Shown here: one piece after another, positions 1-8,049 of the stretch
Numbering within the stretch: the first letter of the stretch is position 1
How the letters are laid out: each line of letters begins with the position of its first letter
From: CAYYAQ01 sp964469555
GTDB lineage: Bacteria; Planctomycetota; UBA1135; UBA2386
Direction: 5' to 3'
Assembly: GCA_964469555.1 (NCBI GenBank)
Contig: CAYYAQ010000026.1
Location: 1 to 43,233 of the forward strand
DNA: 43,233 nucleotides
The notes under the pieces: generated by a model
Seen by the model: the letters and a program-made list of their open reading frames with translations, nothing else
The model's database searches: none
Told to the model about the DNA's origin: nothing
Translations under genes and position numbers: made by a program

Positions 1-1
1 C

Positions 2-265
2 GCCGTCGGTTGCCTCGGCGTCGCGAAACAGGACATCGACCTGATCGTGCTCGGCATGCCTGGTTGCAAGCTTCTGGTCAGCCTCGACCAACTCTCGGTG
101 TTCCCGATCCAGAGCGGGTACGGCGTGTGGCTGTTGCCGATCCCCAACCTTGCGAACCTCGTCGGCGCGACGGTCTACCAACAGGCGATCGTCGTCGAGC
201 CTCTTGCGAACCAGCAGAACCTGATCATGAGTCACGGCGCCCGCGTAACCGTGGGCGGCAAGTAA
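2..265 (+). CDS. C-terminal part of a secreted protein (5' end outside window)
   Basis: An open frame runs from the window edge to a TAA at 263-265, giving about 87 residues with no start visible. The end is rich in small hydrophobic and polar residues (around IPNLANLVGATVYQQA and SHGARVTVGG). This resembles the compact beta-rich C-terminal region found on many secreted planctomycete proteins; similar tails occur at 18304-19404 and possibly 16140-16352. The function of the full protein cannot be read from this part. The assignment to that class rests on pattern recognition, not a search. Confidence 0.6.
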   Translation, partial: AVGCLGVAKQDIDLIVLGMPGCKLLVSLDQLSVFPIQSGYGVWLLPIPNLANLVGATVYQQAIVVEPLANQQNLIMSHGARVTVGGK

Positions 266-269
266 CAAC

Positions 270-764
270 GTGAACCACAGGCTGTGGACGGCGCTGGCGT
301 TCGCTCCGTAGCTGCTGGTGTTCTCATTCCTCGCAGCGGCGACCATTCTCTCCACCTTCCTCCCGGCACAGCTTCACCCTTGCTTGTTCACGCCGATCCG
401 TTCGACCTGCGGACCGATCCTCGCCGGCGCGGACCACATCGTGACGAGCAACAGGACGCTATCCCACGAGATCACATTCAAGGCCGGCAACGCGCCCGCC
501 AACGCGATCGGCGTGTTGGCCTTCGGCACAGAAGAGATCAAGGTGCTGTTCTCCGGCACGAAGTGCTTCCTGTTACCGAACGTCTCGGCGTCGTGGACGG
601 TCCCCCGCCACACCAACCGCAACGGCGAAGTCAGAGTGAGTCTCAAGGTCGCCGGCAAGCTGTCGGGCACCATCCACGCACAGTCGGCCTTCGTGAAGTC
701 TGGCCACCGGACAACCGTTACGCCCTCAAGATCACCTGTCGCTGAGGCGGCAGGGGAAAGATGA
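270..764 (+). pseudogene. small secreted protein gene with a nonsense codon and probable 3' frameshift
   Basis: A GTG at 270 opens a good signal peptide (MNHRLWTALAFAP, then LLVFSFLAAATILSTFLPAQ), but an in-frame TAG at 309-311 splits it. The frame then stays open from a GTG at 318 to 764. Near 705-712 the natural-looking coding signal moves to another frame that ends ...DNRYALKITCR at 743-745, while the long frame drifts into Arg/Ser/Pro-rich sequence. An intact protein would be about 155 residues with a Sec signal and unknown function. Translation could start at GTG 318 instead, but that would leave a signal peptide without its basic N-terminus. Two independent lesions favour a decaying gene, though sequence error is possible. 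Confidence 0.5.
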
Positions 765-857
765 AGCGGAACGGCCTGCGCGTGAAAGCTCGCAGGCTGT
801 TTCGTGTACCCTCGGTCTTGAAGATGTTCGTGGGCCGGCGCTACAGTCCACGAAGGT

Positions 858-2287
858 ATGCGCCAGGGAATCTCGTTCATCCTCAACGCCGCATCCACGG
901 TGGCAGACGTCAGCCCGGGGATGCTGCTCGTCGACTACCTGCGCTACGACGCGCGGCTGACCGGGACGAAGATCGGTTGCCGCGAAGGCGACTGTGGCGC
1001 GTGCACGGTGTTACTCGGCGAGCTGCGCGATGGCGAGGTCGTCTACACCAACGTCACTTCATGCCTGGTTCCGATGGGCAATGTCGCCGGCAAGCACGTG
1101 GTGACAGTCGAAGGAGTGAACGGCCCCGAGCCGAACATGATCCAGGCCGCGTTCATCGAAGAGGGCGCGAGCCAGTGCGGATTCTGCACGCCCGGGTTCA
1201 TCGTTTCTCTCGCCGGTCACTGCCTGGAGCGCGGCGACCGTGACGCGACGGCAGCGATCAGCGGCAACATCTGCCGGTGCACGGGCTACAAGTCCATCGA
1301 GCGCGCGGTCGCACGCGTCGCGGACCATCTGCGCGAGGAAGGCGTGGATTCCGTGTCGGACCTCGTGCGGACGGGCACGCTGCCGTCGTGGTTCCAGTCG
1401 ATTCCTGGGCGCCTGACCGAGCTCGCCGTCGATGAGCCCGCGCGAGAGGCCGCGGTCTTGGTCGGCGGGGGTACCGACCTGTTCGTACAGCGCCCGGCAG
1501 AACTCGAGGACGAGTCGCTGCGGTTCAACGCCGACCGCAAGGAGCTCCGCGAGATCCGCCTCGAACGCGGCGCGTGCGTCCTCGGCGGTTCCGTCACGGT
1601 CGAAGAAGTCGCGCGGTCGACTCTTCTCAATTCGCTGTTCCCCGACATACCGAAGTTCACGAAGCTCTTCGGCTCTCAGCCGATCCGCAACATGGCGACG
1701 GTCGCGGGGAATATCGCGAATGCGTCGCCGATCGGGGACATGACGATCCTGTTCCTCGCACTCGACGCATCGATCAACCTGCGCATCCGCGACGCCAGGC
1801 GCAGCCTGGATCTCCGCGAGTTCTACCGCGGCTACAAGGACACCGCCCTCGGGCAGAACGAAGAGATCGAGAGCCTGGAGTTCGCGGGTCCACAGCCGGG
1901 GACCTTCCTCAACTTCGAGAAAGTCAGCAAGCGTACCTGGCTGGACATCGCCAGCGTCAACACTGCGATTCGCTGCCACGTCGAGGACGGGGTCATCGTC
2001 GTCGCGCATTGTTCGGCCGGCGGAGTCGCGCCAGTCCCGCTGTATCTCGCACAGACGTCGGCGTTCCTGACCGGCAAGCCCCTCGTCGCCGAGACGGTAC
2101 GCGAGGCGGCAGTCGTAGCCGACGGCGAGATCGCTCCGATCAGCGACGCCCGGGGCAGCGCGACCTACAAGCGGCTGTTGNNNNNNNNNNCTCCGCTGAG
2201 TTTTTGGCGCGCACGGTGGATCGCCCCATGGCTGAGATCTACGCGCACTTCTTGCCACACGGAATCTCCTGGGGGGACCTCCAGTGA
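858..2287 (+). CDS. xdhA: xanthine dehydrogenase small subunit XdhA ([2Fe-2S]2 + FAD), interrupted by an assembly gap
   Basis: This subunit carries electrons from the molybdenum site of XdhB to FAD and on to NAD+. The plant-type [2Fe-2S] domain has Cys41, Cys46, Cys49 (GCREGDCGAC) and Cys69. The second cluster has Cys107/110 (SQCGFCTPG) and Cys139/141 (NICRCTGY). The FAD-binding domain follows with VGGGTDL near 202 and the QPIRNMATVAGNIANASP stretch near 274-291. The frame is clear for 441 codons up to an N run; the C-terminus resumes in another frame as ...EIYAHFLPHGISWGDL, matching the usual ending of XdhA. The stop overlaps the GTG of xdhB by 4 bases. The ATG at 858 was chosen because it gives the standard N-terminus, although the upstream GAAGG is very close. 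Confidence 0.88.
2181..2190. other. assembly gap (10 N) inside xdhA
   Basis: The ten Ns are a placeholder. The reading frame on the left (codons ending at 2180) and that on the right (codons from 2192) are out of register by an amount a 10-base gap cannot restore, so the true gap has another length. The left flank ends in codons for YKRLL. Read straight on, the first right-hand codons add L-R, as in the family's KRLLLRQL motif, and are then followed by a TGA. Confidence 0.9.
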
Positions 2288-4554
2288 AGAATATCGACGC
2301 CGTCAACCACACGCGCGGAACGTCGGTGTACGCCGATGACATCCCGGTGCGCGAAGGGTGCCTCTTCGGCGCCGTCGTCGCCTCGACGATTCCGCGGGGC
2401 GAGATCACGAAGCTCGATTTGACGGCGGCCCACCGTGCACCCGGGGTCGCCTGGGTCGCGGATGCGGCGAACATCCCCGGCGAGAACCAGATCGGCAACA
2501 TCCTGCCGGACGAGACACTCTTCGCAGAAAACGAGGTGCACTTCGAAGGCCAACCGATCGCCCTGATCTTGGCGGCGACGGAGAAACAAGCCCGCGCGGC
2601 GCACAACCTCGTCGTCATCGAGTACGACGAAAAGCGCGCGGTCACCGACCCACGCGAAGCAGCCGAGCAGGGTGACTTCATCGTGCCACCGCGCACGTTC
2701 GAGCTCGGCGATCCGGACGCCGCGTGGAGCGCTTGCGCGCACGTGTTCGAAGGCCGCGCCGACATCGGCGGTCAGGAGCACCTCTACATCGAGACCCAGG
2801 GCGCCTACGCCTACCCCACAGAGGGCTCTGGCGTGCACGTCACGTCGTCGACCCAGGGTCCGACCGCTGTGCAGCGCGCCACGGCGCGGGTGCTCGGGAT
2901 GCCGATGCACAAGATCATCGTCGATGTCCGTCGTCTCGGCGGCGCGTTCGGCGGGAAGGAGGATCAGGCCACGGCGTGGGGCGTGATGGCCGCGCTCGGC
3001 GCACATCTCACCGGTCGCCCGGTCAAGCTCGTGCTGCACCGCATGGATGACATGCGGATGACGGGCAAGCGACACCCCTACAGTGCGGACTTCAAGATCG
3101 GACTCGACTCCGACCTGAAGATTCGCGCGTACGAAGTGTCGTTCTTCCAGAACGCGGGCGCCTCTTGTGATCTGTCCCCAGCCGTTCTGGAACGGACGCT
3201 GTTCCACGCGACGAACAGCTACTTCATCCCCAACGTGCGAGCCACGGCGCGGAGCTGCCGCACGAACCTCGCCCCCAACACCGCATTCCGCGGGTTTGGT
3301 GGTCCGCAGGGCATGTTCGTAATGGAAGCCGCGATAGCGAGAGCCGGCGAGGCTCTGCACGTCGCGGCGTCGGAGATCCAGCGCCGCAACCTGCTCGCGG
3401 AGGGTGACACGTTTCCATTCGGACAGACGTCCGCAGCGTGCCGGGCGCAGGCGACGTGGGACAAGTGCAGTGACCACTACGACCTCCCCGCGATGCAAGG
3501 CGACGTCGACGCGTTCAACGCGGACAACACTCTCGTGAAGAAGGGGCTGGCCGTGATGCCCGTATGTTTCGGCATCTCGTTCACGAAGACGCACATGAAC
3601 CAGGCGCGGGCGCTCGTGCACGTGTACCAGGACGGCAGCGTCGGCGTCAGCACCGGCGCCGTCGAGATGGGTCAAGGGGTGAACACGAAGCTCCTGCAAG
3701 TCACCAGTCACGAGTTCGCCATCGACCCGTCACGCGTGAAGATCGAGACCACAAACACGACGCGCATCGCGAACACTTCACCGACCGCCGCGAGCGCCAG
3801 CTCCGACCTCAACGGCAAGGCACTGCAAATCGCTTGTGGCGCCGTGCGGGAACGACTGTTCGAAGTGGCGCGGAAGACGCTCGGCCTTGCATCCGACTGC
3901 CGAGTCGGCCTGCGCGACGAACGTGTAACCGTCGACGACGCTCCGTTGGAACTCACGTGGGACCAGGTTGTTCTGGAAGCGTTCCTCTCCCGCGTGAACC
4001 TGTCCGAGCACGCGCACTACGCCACTCCGGGGGTACACTTCGATCCCGAAACGGAGAAGGGCGAGCCGTTCGCCTACCACGTCTACGGCACGGCCATCGT
4101 CATCGGGAAGGTCGATTGCCTCCGCGGGCGCTACGAGATCGAGGCCGTCCACGTAGTCCACGACTTCGGGAAGAGCATGAATGAGAGCGTCGACCGGGGA
4201 CAAGTGGAGGGCGGCATCGTGCAGGGTCTCGGTTGGATGACCATGGAAGAACTCTGCTACGATGAGAGTGGTCGCTTGCTCAGCGACGCCCTGTCGACCT
4301 ACAAGGTCCCGGACATCTACAGCGCACCACGCACGATGAACATCGAGTCGCTCGCGACGGAAGGTCACCCCATGGCGCTCTTCGGTTCAAAGGCGGTCGG
4401 CGAGCCCCCATTGATGTACGGAATCGGCGGCTACTTCGCGCTCCGCAGCGCCGTCCTGGCATTCACCGGGTCGGACGCACTCGCCTTCTCGGCGCCGATA
4501 ACCCCCGAGAAGGCGTTGCTGGCGCTGCACGTGGGATCATTGCCCCCGAACTAA
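2284..4554 (+). CDS. xdhB: xanthine dehydrogenase molybdenum subunit XdhB
   Basis: This is the molybdopterin-binding subunit that hydroxylates hypoxanthine/xanthine, 756 residues, normal for the family. Visible motifs include the molybdopterin segment IGGQEHLYIETQGAYA near 161-175, GGAFGGKED near 219-227 (its Glu matches the substrate-binding Glu802 of bovine XDH), NTAFRGFGGPQG near 332-343 (Arg matches Arg880), VEMGQGVNT, and GSKAVGEPPLMYGIG near the C-terminus with the catalytic-base Glu. Retention of both purine-binding residues favours a true purine dehydrogenase over an aldehyde oxidase-like enzyme. The GTG start overlaps the xdhA stop (GTGA), so the subunits are translationally coupled. 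Confidence 0.92.
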   Translation: MKNIDAVNHTRGTSVYADDIPVREGCLFGAVVASTIPRGEITKLDLTAAHRAPGVAWVADAANIPGENQIGNILPDETLFAENEVHFEGQPIALILAATEKQARAAHNLVVIEYDEKRAVTDPREAAEQGDFIVPPRTFELGDPDAAWSACAHVFEGRADIGGQEHLYIETQGAYAYPTEGSGVHVTSSTQGPTAVQRATARVLGMPMHKIIVDVRRLGGAFGGKEDQATAWGVMAALGAHLTGRPVKLVLHRMDDMRMTGKRHPYSADFKIGLDSDLKIRAYEVSFFQNAGASCDLSPAVLERTLFHATNSYFIPNVRATARSCRTNLAPNTAFRGFGGPQGMFVMEAAIARAGEALHVAASEIQRRNLLAEGDTFPFGQTSAACRAQATWDKCSDHYDLPAMQGDVDAFNADNTLVKKGLAVMPVCFGISFTKTHMNQARALVHVYQDGSVGVSTGAVEMGQGVNTKLLQVTSHEFAIDPSRVKIETTNTTRIANTSPTAASASSDLNGKALQIACGAVRERLFEVARKTLGLASDCRVGLRDERVTVDDAPLELTWDQVVLEAFLSRVNLSEHAHYATPGVHFDPETEKGEPFAYHVYGTAIVIGKVDCLRGRYEIEAVHVVHDFGKSMNESVDRGQVEGGIVQGLGWMTMEELCYDESGRLLSDALSTYKVPDIYSAPRTMNIESLATEGHPMALFGSKAVGEPPLMYGIGGYFALRSAVLAFTGSDALAFSAPITPEKALLALHVGSLPPN

Positions 4555-4641
4555 GTAGTAGGGAATAATCGTGCCCAACTCCCGGGGAATCATACTTCGC
4601 ATACCCCTGGACTTCGCGTAGCCTACGGCTTGGGGTCAGGC

Positions 4642-5292
4642 ATGACATCGACAGCAGATCTTGGCGAGGAGCACGGTTTGGGCGTGGCTCGAGTACACGT
4701 CATCGACGATGACGCGAACGTACTGTCTGTCATATCGAAGTTGGTGGAATCCGCTGGGTTGGAACCCGTTCCACACCTCGATCCGAAGGAGTTCCTCTCA
4801 CACCTGAAACCGGATGAGTACGCCTGCGCCATCCTCGACCTCGTGATGCCGGGCCTGCCCGGACTCGAAGTCCTGCACGAATTGAACGAAAACCATCCGA
4901 CCATCCCCGTGATCATGCTCAGCGGTCACGGCGACGTCGCCACGGCGCTCGAATCCGTTCGAGAAGGCGCGGTGGACTTCATCGAAAAACCGGTCCGCCG
5001 CGAACAACTCCTGGAAGGCATCCGGGGCGCCCTCGAAATCGCGCGACAGCAGCGCGCGAGTGTCGCCCGAGACCAGGAGATCCAACGGCGGATCGAGACC
5101 TTGACTCCCCGCGAAGCGGAGGTGATGCCATTGCTCTGCAAGGGCATCTCGGTGAAGAAGATCGCGTTCGAGTTCGGACTCAGCTTCAAGACGGTGCAGG
5201 TCCACCGGTCAGCCATCCTCAGAAAGACGATGGTGTCGACGGTCGTGGAACTGACCAACCTCATGCACGAGCGGCGAACACTCGCCAGCTGA
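4642..5292 (+). CDS. FixJ/NarL-type response regulator without a visible partner kinase
   Basis: A 216-residue two-domain regulator. The receiver domain (about 16-135) has the acidic pair IDDD near 21-24, phospho-acceptor Asp66 in DLVMPGLPG, the switch Ser in MLSGHGD and Lys116 in EKPVRR. The LuxR-type DNA-binding domain begins at LTPREAEVM and has the recognition helix FGLSFKTVQVHRS. ATG 4642 was preferred; a TTG at 4630 is in frame. It lies 87 bases after xdhB and about 95 bases before the next gene, inside the purine island, so control of that island is a fair guess. The recognition helix departs from the common K-T-V-x-x-H-R form only modestly. No sensor kinase lies in the window. Confidence 0.88.
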   Translation: MTSTADLGEEHGLGVARVHVIDDDANVLSVISKLVESAGLEPVPHLDPKEFLSHLKPDEYACAILDLVMPGLPGLEVLHELNENHPTIPVIMLSGHGDVATALESVREGAVDFIEKPVRREQLLEGIRGALEIARQQRASVARDQEIQRRIETLTPREAEVMPLLCKGISVKKIAFEFGLSFKTVQVHRSAILRKTMVSTVVELTNLMHERRTLAS

Positions 5293-5386
5293 TCCCGCGC
5301 CGCCAGGCCGGCGCCACAGGGAGGAAGAGGGGCAGAACCGGACCGCATGCTTCACTCGCGGCATCGTGGCCGTATTGTTGTGTTCA

Positions 5387-6586
5387 ATGGGCAACGTCAC
5401 CGAGTTGCGATGCGTCGTGTGCAACACGGTCGCCGCGCCGCCTGCTTCGGCCGGAATGTGCACGGCCTGTGACGAGCCCGACAACGTGCTCGAAGTCTAC
5501 TTCGACATGGACCGCGTCGCCGCCTCGATGACCCGCGATGCTCTCGCGGAACGACCCCTCACCCACTGGCGCTACCAGGAACTGCTGCCGGTCGAGAGGG
5601 ACGAGGCTGCGTTCGACTGGCCCGTCGGCTTCTCGCCCATCGTCAACGCGCCGAGACTCGCGAGCTGGGCCGGCGCGCGGCGCCTGCGCATCAAGGACGA
5701 GGGCCACAACCCGACGTCGAGCTTCAAGGACCGCGCGTCGAGTGTCGGCGTGCTGCACGCCAAGCAAACTGGCGCCAAACGCATCGCCTGCGCGTCCACC
5801 GGCAACGCCGCGAGCAGCCTCGCGGGGTACGCGGCGATGGCGGGGATTCCGGCGACGATCTTCGTGCCCGAGCGCGCACCCGAACCGAAACTCGCCCAGA
5901 TCCTGATGTACGGGGCCGAGGTCCGCCGCGTGCTCGGTACCTACACGCAGGCCTACGAACTGTGCTCGCGGGAGTGCGAGGCGAATGGTTGGTACAACCG
6001 TAACTGTGCGATCAATCCATTCCTCGTCGAGGGCAAGAAGACCTGCGGTCTGGAGATCGCCGAGCAGACGGCCCACGACATTCCGGACTGGGTCGTCGTC
6101 AGCGTCGGAGACGGATGCACGATCGCGGGGATCGTGAAGGGCCTGATGGACATGCACCATCTCGGGTTCATCGATCGCGTACCCCGGGTTCTCGGCGTCC
6201 AGGCAGCCGGAATGGACCCCATCGCCACGGCTTTCGAAACCGGGACGCCGCGGCCACCGCGCGGCGTCACACTCGCAGACAGCATCGATGTTCCCGTGCC
6301 GCGAAACTGGCGCAAAGCCGTGACTCGCGTGCAACAGGCGAACGGAGCCTTCGTCCGCGTCCAAGACGATGAGATCACCGAGGCGATGAAGGCGTGCGGG
6401 AGCCTCGCCGGGATCTTCGCCGAGCCCGCAGCGGCAGCCGCGGTAGCCGGCGCCAAGCGCGCCGTTCTCGACGGGACCATCGAAAGCGACGCCGACGTGT
6501 TGGCCGTAGTGACCGGCAACGGACTCAAGGACATCAAGACCGCGATGTCGATCGCCGATTCCGTAACCGACGTCCAAGCAACGTGA
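5387..6586 (+). CDS. threonine synthase-like PLP enzyme (fold type II)
   Basis: A 399-residue protein with a small Cys-rich N-terminal motif (CVVC at 9-12, CTAC at 25-28) typical of one threonine synthase branch. The PLP-binding lysine is Lys114 in NPTSSFKDRAS, the phosphate-recognition stretch is STGNAASSLAGYAA, and SVGDGCTIAGI contacts the cofactor. By family it would convert O-phosphohomoserine to threonine or deaminate a beta-substituted amino acid. Its stop overlaps the GTG of a second, different PLP enzyme in a purine cluster, which suggests a catabolic ammonia-lyase role instead. The ATG at 5387 gives the standard N-terminus; a GTG at 5366 is less likely. Biosynthetic threonine synthase remains a fair alternative. 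Confidence 0.75.
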   Translation: MGNVTELRCVVCNTVAAPPASAGMCTACDEPDNVLEVYFDMDRVAASMTRDALAERPLTHWRYQELLPVERDEAAFDWPVGFSPIVNAPRLASWAGARRLRIKDEGHNPTSSFKDRASSVGVLHAKQTGAKRIACASTGNAASSLAGYAAMAGIPATIFVPERAPEPKLAQILMYGAEVRRVLGTYTQAYELCSRECEANGWYNRNCAINPFLVEGKKTCGLEIAEQTAHDIPDWVVVSVGDGCTIAGIVKGLMDMHHLGFIDRVPRVLGVQAAGMDPIATAFETGTPRPPRGVTLADSIDVPVPRNWRKAVTRVQQANGAFVRVQDDEITEAMKACGSLAGIFAEPAAAAAVAGAKRAVLDGTIESDADVLAVVTGNGLKDIKTAMSIADSVTDVQAT

Positions 6587-8049
6587 CAGACAACATGACA
6601 GCTTCACCACACGTCGACGACGAAGTCCTGCGCCAAACCGCCTCACGATGCAAGGAACGCGGCATCGTGATCCCGACGTTCGCCGAGATGCGCGAGCCGG
6701 CCCTCGTACCCGATGCGATTCGCTCCCGCCTCCGCGACGTCGGAATGCAGGACGCGGACCCCGTCAACCTCTTCCGCATATCGTGGCGAAACGAACCCGT
6801 CGCATCCGGCGGCCTCTACAACGAAGGTAACTGGATCGAATTCCCATCCTCGCTCACCGGCGTCGATGCGCGCATCATCGGACTGGTTGGCAAGTGGTTC
6901 CCGACCGGCGCGCACAAGGTCGGCGCCGCGTTCGGCTGCCTCGTGCCGCGCCTGGTCACCGGGCAGTTCGATCCAGAAACCCACACCGCTGTCTGGCCGT
7001 CGACAGGCAACTTCTGCCGCGGCGGCGCGTTCGACTGCGCGCTGCTCGGCTGCAAGGCCATCGGCATCCTGCCCGAGGAGATGAGTCCCGAGCGCTTCGC
7101 ATGGTTGCGAAACATCGGCGCCGAAGTGATCGCGACACCAGGCTGCGAGTCGAACGTGAAGGAGATCTACGACAAGTGCTGGGAGATCCGCCGCACGCGC
7201 GAGGACTGCGTGATCTTCAACCAGTTCGAAGAGCTCGGCAATCCGGTCTGGCACTACCACGTCACAGGCACGGCGGTGCAGCAAACGTTCGCGCAGGTCG
7301 CCGGAGACGGCGACCGACTCGCTGCGTGGGTCTCGGCAACCGGATCTGCCGGCACGATCGCCGCCGGGGACTTTCTGCGGACGATCCACCCCCACCTGCG
7401 CGTCGTCGCCACGGAGGCGCTGCAGTGCCCGACGCTCTACCAGTGCGGATTCGGCGGTCACCGGATCGAGGGCATCGGCGACAAGCACGTGCCCTGGGTT
7501 CACAACGTGCGCAACACCGACGTCGTCGCCGCGATCGACGACGAGCAGTGCATGGCGTGGATGCGGCTGTTCAACGAACCCGCTGGTCAGGACTTCCTCG
7601 CTTCGATGGGTGTGCCCGGAGACTCGATCCAGGCACTTGACCTGCTAGGCATCTCTTCGATATGCAACCTCGTCGCCGCGATCAAGACGGCTCAGTTGTT
7701 CGAGATGGACGGGCGGGACGTCATCCTCCTGCCGCTGACCGATTCGATGGACCTGTACCGGAGTCGGCTTGCCGAACAACGTGAATCGCACGGCGCCTAC
7801 GACCCGCAGACGGCAGCGCGGCACTTCGGATGGTTGGAGTCTATCGGCCCGGACTACATCCGCGAGCTCAGCTACGCGGACCGAAAGGCGATCCACAATC
7901 TCAAATACTTCACATGGGTCGAACAACAGGAGCGTACGGTCGATGACCTCCATCGCCTGTGGGACCGAGACTTCTGGGTCGAGGCGTTCGCACAGGCGGA
8001 TGTCTGGGATGAACGCATCCGAACATTCAACGACATGGTTTCCGCATGA
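6583..8049 (+). CDS. PLP-dependent lyase/beta-subunit-like enzyme (fold type II)
   Basis: A 488-residue relative of cysteine synthase and 2,3-diaminopropionate ammonia-lyase, but longer than either. Lys112 in PTGAHKVGAAFG is the likely Schiff-base lysine, STGNFCRGGAF the substrate/PLP loop, and SATGSAGTIAAGD the phosphate-binding Gly-rich loop. The last 100 residues (from about SRLAEQRESHG) form an extra helical tail. GTG 6583 overlaps the preceding stop (GTGA); ATG 6595 is an alternative. The stop overlaps the next ATG (ATGA). I recall similar proteins, named only 'PLP-dependent protein beta subunit', next to xdh/ygfK genes in other bacteria. The substrate is unknown; diaminopropionate or a ureido-amino acid is an inference from context. 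Confidence 0.75.
   Translation: MTDNMTASPHVDDEVLRQTASRCKERGIVIPTFAEMREPALVPDAIRSRLRDVGMQDADPVNLFRISWRNEPVASGGLYNEGNWIEFPSSLTGVDARIIGLVGKWFPTGAHKVGAAFGCLVPRLVTGQFDPETHTAVWPSTGNFCRGGAFDCALLGCKAIGILPEEMSPERFAWLRNIGAEVIATPGCESNVKEIYDKCWEIRRTREDCVIFNQFEELGNPVWHYHVTGTAVQQTFAQVAGDGDRLAAWVSATGSAGTIAAGDFLRTIHPHLRVVATEALQCPTLYQCGFGGHRIEGIGDKHVPWVHNVRNTDVVAAIDDEQCMAWMRLFNEPAGQDFLASMGVPGDSIQALDLLGISSICNLVAAIKTAQLFEMDGRDVILLPLTDSMDLYRSRLAEQRESHGAYDPQTAARHFGWLESIGPDYIRELSYADRKAIHNLKYFTWVEQQERTVDDLHRLWDRDFWVEAFAQADVWDERIRTFNDMVSA

Noticed and set aside
4592..4623. Direct repeat ACTTCGCATACC / ACTTCGCGTAGCC before the response regulator gene
   Set aside because: Only about nine positions match with a 17-base offset; too weak in this base composition to call an operator.
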